The notes beneath the pieces are model-generated. The model did not search any database, was not told the DNA's origin, and saw nothing but the letters and a program-made list of their open reading frames with translations. From the NCBI GenBank assembly GCA_020629955.1, contig JAHDCI010000036.1, positions 1 through 37,149 of the forward strand: 37,149 nt of DNA, written 5' to 3'. The stretch's first letter is position 1. Each line of letters begins with the position of its first letter. This document shows, piece by piece, positions 34,901 to 37,149 of this stretch. The translations under genes were made by a program, and so were the position numbers. Origin of the DNA: Myxococcota bacterium. Its GTDB lineage: Bacteria > Myxococcota_A > Polyangia > Polyangiales > Houyiibacteriaceae.

Positions 34901-36419
34901 AAGGACCCGGCACCCAAATGAACTCTTCGGTCGGCAAACGGCGCTGCTCGGGCGTCGCGTTGCGGATCACGCCACGCCAGATTCGTCGTGCTCGATCTTT
35001 CGGGACAAACGCGCCCTCTTCCCAGCGCCCGTCGACCTTGAGTGCAAGGCTTGCGATGCGCGCGTCGGCAGGAAGCGGAAAGCGATAGACGCCTTCGAGC
35101 ACTTCATCGCTATCGTTGCGGAAGGTCTCGCTGATCGTGGTCCGCGCGACATTGCCAGCGACGCGGACCGTGACGCCATGGTGCGCAAGCGTCAGCGGAC
35201 GCTCCTGCTCTTCACGCTCTCCCGGACGATGTGCGCGAAGCTCACCGATGCCTTCGAGCGCTCGCTCCTCTTCGACCTGCGATGGGTCTTCTGCGAGCGT
35301 GCTCCAACCGATTGCGCTAGCGAGCCCCACGGCGGGCACGACACGCGGCGCGTCGCCTTCGTGCATCAGGCCTTCCTGACCAGTCTTGACTTCTTCGCTC
35401 TGTCCGCTCGTAGAATGAACGCGGACCGCGCCGCGCATCACGCGAACTGAGGCATCCCGTTCGGAGCTCGCCAAGACGAACTTCGTTCCGATGACTTCGA
35501 CTGTGCCGTGCGGCGTCTCGAAGCGTGCGTTGGGTGCATCCTCCAGGTGAGCAACTTCCGCGAGAAGCTCGCCGCGGCGAAGCTGAACCTGACGTTCCTC
35601 AAGGCCGATACGCAGCTCCGTGTCCTGATTGAGAACGAGTCGCGAGCCGTCCGAGAGCGCAATCTCCGTTCGGGTTTGCGCGTCGGTTCGAACGATTGTC
35701 CCCGCGAGGATCTGACCGTCCTCCAGCGCTGGCTCAAAGCTGACGCCATCTCCGGTTGCGCCCGCCACACGCGCCGTTTGGGCAACGGTCGCGACCGGCG
35801 CACCCGTCTCGATCGTCACGTTCTCGATGCTCTCGCTTCCCTCGTCGCTGAGCGATCCGGAAAAGAGAAGCGCCGCTGCCGCGGCTGCCACGAGACCACC
35901 GCCAGCGAGCCAACCCGCTCTTCCGGTCGAACGTTTTGGGGATACATGCTCCACCTCAACGCGCGCATTGTTGGCCGCAGAAACGGCTGCGACCGTTGCC
36001 ACTTCTTGCTCTAGTTCTTTCTCTTCTTCTTCTTGTTCGGCGGAATCGCTTTCCGCGGGCCTATTCTCGACCGCGGCGCCGGTCGCAGCATTCGGCGCAT
36101 CGGCTCGAGGCTCCTCTCGATCACGAGGTGGAGCGTCGATTGCTGGGTTATTTTCTTCTTCGAGGGGCATCTCGGCGCGCGCATCGATCGCCGCGAGCAC
36201 GCGATCGCTGAGATCGGAAGGCGCGACATAATCGGCCGCCGCCATCTCCACCTCGCCGGCCGCAGACTGGGCCTCGTGAAGCAGGTCGCGGTATTCGTCT
36301 CGGTCCGCGAGGGCATCTGCCCAGCGTTCGATCGCGGCGTCATCGCCATCGACCAAAAGAGCCAGCTCGTCGAGAAAACGTTCCATCTGTTCGTCGGCCA
36401 TCGTGATTTCCTTGCTCAT
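31953..36419 (-). CDS. FecR-VIT-VWA-TPR-DUF2135-like protein coupled to an ECF sigma factor
   Basis: This 1488-residue protein is a multi-domain fusion. Residues 1-85 are a helical region in the position of an anti-sigma domain, without a zinc-finger HX3CX2C. An acidic linker leads to a membrane segment at about 168-187. A FecR-like domain follows (about 235-360, EIALSDGSRLVLNQDTELRI, TPHGTVEVIGTKFVL), then a VIT domain (about 408-545), a VWA domain with MIDAS DSSQS (704-708), a Gly-rich stretch (nine Gly near 1155), TPR-like helices (about 1185-1300) and a C-terminal DUF2135/YfaP-like beta domain (VDLSIITPQGTRLSWMGG). The ATGA overlap with the sigma gene and a strong Shine-Dalgarno (36427-36434) fix the start. 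It is probably the membrane regulator of that sigma factor. Confidence 0.93.
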   Translation of the reverse strand: MSKEITMADEQMERFLDELALLVDGDDAAIERWADALADRDEYRDLLHEAQSAAGEVEMAAADYVAPSDLSDRVLAAIDARAEMPLEEENNPAIDAPPRDREEPRADAPNAATGAAVENRPAESDSAEQEEEEKELEQEVATVAAVSAANNARVEVEHVSPKRSTGRAGWLAGGGLVAAAAAALLFSGSLSDEGSESIENVTIETGAPVATVAQTARVAGATGDGVSFEPALEDGQILAGTIVRTDAQTRTEIALSDGSRLVLNQDTELRIGLEERQVQLRRGELLAEVAHLEDAPNARFETPHGTVEVIGTKFVLASSERDASVRVMRGAVRVHSTSGQSEEVKTGQEGLMHEGDAPRVVPAVGLASAIGWSTLAEDPSQVEEERALEGIGELRAHRPGEREEQERPLTLAHHGVTVRVAGNVARTTISETFRNDSDEVLEGVYRFPLPADARIASLALKVDGRWEEGAFVPKDRARRIWRGVIRNATPEQRRLPTEEFIWVPGPWRDPALLEWQQGGRFELRIFPIPANGEREIRLTYEQNVRPHGEGRRYVYPMAHAADDSTRVGHFEVDVRVAGQDTQASSVGYPLVATPDSGAQRFHYSSEDFRPAGDLIVDYRTQGEDRELRWWTFGQAPLPQGNTAGPVPPNNIVTAPATSTRESQEVARLQRELVADRRGYAVFALRPELPGWTERRERDYLIVVDSSQSMVGERYARASRLATQMVTEMDRRDRVSVVTCDVECRGMEEGFVTPNAEGVAEVQDFLDKLDPAGASDLAANLRASLNLGRALQGSEARELHVVYVGDGLATVGHRRAGSLAAEMREIFQGSNGARLTTVGIGQDADQIALAAMARAGGGSNVPFTPGQPTAVAAMQVLESTYGVALEDVEIRLPEGLTDTAPAEIATLVSGREVIFAARMNQPNVSGEIVLRGKVGGRDFEQRYPVQIEASQAAGNAFVPRVWAAKTIESLELGGRAEDVDKVVALSRGYAVMSRHTSLLVLESEAMFRAFGVDRGQAGLQWTGEENAEESSADGLDDVLAEDLNQLAGGAAGVGGLGLSGFGRGAGGLAQAQQSFGRPTAGADLADATAMPEAEPASAAEAMPTESRNERLGNLARMTTATGASAAPRPRRRARRRPVGIRPTRIISGFDGIDSFGGGGGGGGGVVRMRRVRVLRGSVTPSVDVRESDRQTVAQAEALLAQEPNSRDRHRALVRALSRAGQLRRAEEVARDWVSRDRLDAEALTYLSDVVGRQGDRAEALRLLSGIVDLDPESVVLQRRLINAYERAGKAQRACAHRVALVEADVTPTDANAPNRVNRRGRRGASRFPDLAAAMRCESSLGRIDAAGRLLELVPETAHENVRREADRAPSPSGRLRGQLLLNASWEGAADVDLSIITPQGTRLSWMGGRVNVVGRDATRGGAESLGLRTATPGTYFIEVNRVGDQRVPVRGTVNIEVLGERRRVPFELVGERTHIAQVNVRRVWETRPF

Positions 36420-37024
36420 TGCTGTTCCCCCTTCATGACCTCGCGAAGTTTCGCGATGGCGCGGCTCGCTCGTTTCCGCGCAGATGACTCGTCGACCCCT
36501 GTGATGGCGCCGATCTCCCGATAGGAGAGCCCAGACTCAAAACGCAGCAGCAGCGTCTCCCGGTCCGAAGGCTTGATCTTCTCCAGCGCGTGTCGAATTC
36601 CGGCAGCGCGACGACGCCGCTCGAGCGCCGCATCCGGAAGCTCCGCGTCCGTCTCCGCGTTGTACGCAAGCTCGAGGCGACGTTCCCTTCGCGCGCGCTT
36701 CACGAGCCGCTTTGCGCAAATCCGCCGGGCGATGCCCATGAGCCAGGCCCGCACCGTCGATTCCGCCCGAAAGCTCGGAAACGCGTCAAAGGCCGCAAGC
36801 AGGGTTTCCTGCGCGACCTCTTCGGCTTCTCCCTGATCTGCGAGCATCGCCATCGCGAGCCTTCCGATCGCGGCGCCATGATCGCCGGCGCAGAGCGAAA
36901 TCGCTTCCCGATAGTTGCCGGATTGAATCCGCTCGAGGATTCGTTCGTCCCCTTGAAGAGGCGACCGATCGCCCGATATTTCCGCCGCCGGTATCCGGTC
37001 TGGCGCGCTTGCTTCGAATGCCAT
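36416..37024 (-). CDS. ECF-family RNA polymerase sigma factor
   Basis: The 202-residue protein has sigma region 2 at about 40-110 (AMAMLADQGEAEEVAQETLL, FRAESTVRAWLMGIARR) and region 4 at about 145-195 (LEKIKPSDRETLLLRFESG, LSYREIGAITGVDESSARKR), the layout of group 4 (ECF) sigma factors. Region 2 keeps the acidic DQGEAEEVAQET helix and the W in VRAWLMGIARR. The ATG at 37024 is preferred to one at 37072 because AAGGGG lies five bases upstream. Its stop overlaps the start of the FecR-VIT-VWA gene, so the likely membrane regulator is made in fixed proportion. The 125 bases upstream to the window edge should hold its promoter, perhaps autoregulated. Confidence 0.93.
   Translation of the reverse strand: MAFEASAPDRIPAAEISGDRSPLQGDERILERIQSGNYREAISLCAGDHGAAIGRLAMAMLADQGEAEEVAQETLLAAFDAFPSFRAESTVRAWLMGIARRICAKRLVKRARRERRLELAYNAETDAELPDAALERRRRAAGIRHALEKIKPSDRETLLLRFESGLSYREIGAITGVDESSARKRASRAIAKLREVMKGEQQ
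36427..36434 (-). promoter_or_regulatory. Ribosome binding site of the FecR-VIT-VWA gene
   Basis: GAAGGGGG on the minus strand lies seven bases before the ATG at 36419, inside the last codons of the sigma factor gene. Confidence 0.75.
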
Positions 37025-37029
37025 CACAT

Positions 37030-37035
37030 CCCCTT
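37030..37035 (-). promoter_or_regulatory. Ribosome binding site of the ECF sigma factor gene
   Basis: AAGGGG on the minus strand lies five bases before the ATG at 37024 and within the codons a start at 37072 would use. Confidence 0.6.
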
Positions 37036-37149
37036 GTTCCCGCGAGTCGCCATTTCGTGACCGCGAAAGCAAAGATTTTCTTGGGCGCGAATCTTAGGTT
37101 TTCGTTAGATCGCTGAAATCGCTTGGTTTTCCGAGAACGTTTTTGTCGC

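Overview
The window looks like a chromosomal stretch of a GC-rich deltaproteobacterial-type organism, most likely a member of the Myxococcota. This is inferred from gene content only: four eukaryotic-type Ser/Thr kinase-family proteins in 37 kb (one with the HRDVSPKN catalytic loop frequent in this group), an FHA-domain sigma-54 activator, secreted VWA lipoproteins and an ECF sigma factor next to a very large FecR/VIT/VWA protein. No rRNA, tRNA, CRISPR array, insertion sequence or prophage was seen. Coding density is high; the only gene-free stretch over 300 bases is 7966-8282.

Layout. 35-6016 (+): PrkA kinase with a terminator, a 251-aa membrane protein, a 505-aa membrane protein with internal two-fold symmetry, and an ANL-family acyl-CoA synthetase coupled to it. 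6225-7965 (-): a dodecin, then a PEGA-domain Ser/Thr kinase. 8283-9788 (+): YifB/ComM ATPase. 9806-12855 (-): GcvPB, then a cytochrome c lipoprotein overlapping an XdhC-like protein. 12976-16062 (-): two tandem paralogous secreted VWA proteins. 16171-21569 (+): a FliK-like C-terminal-domain protein, a STAS-like protein, a transmembrane kinase with repeats, an SDR oxidoreductase and a nitrilase-GNAT fusion that appears to start at a CTG codon. 21479-27813 (-): YidD (antisense to the end of the fusion), a DUF465 protein, a pseudokinase, secreted and membrane hypotheticals, a DUF1835 protein, a Cys-rich lipoprotein and a DUF1993 protein. 27930-31886 (+): a small membrane protein, the FHA sigma-54 activator, a transmembrane kinase and another membrane-anchored protein. 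31953-37024 (-): ECF sigma factor and its translationally coupled FecR-VIT-VWA partner.

Two signalling modules stand out. The 27930-31886 cluster pairs a transmembrane kinase, whose outer domain may sense the envelope, with a cytoplasmic FHA transcription activator, suggesting phosphorylation-controlled sigma-54 transcription. The 31953-37024 pair joins an ECF sigma factor to a 1488-aa protein that carries FecR, VIT, VWA, TPR-like and DUF2135-like parts, suggesting an anti-sigma device fused to a surface or adhesion module. Four-base stop/start overlaps (ATGA, GTGA and one CTGA) recur at 4574, 12286, 20292, 28289 and 36416, so translational coupling is common here, and many genes lack a clear Shine-Dalgarno sequence. 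All family assignments come from motifs read by eye; no database search was made.
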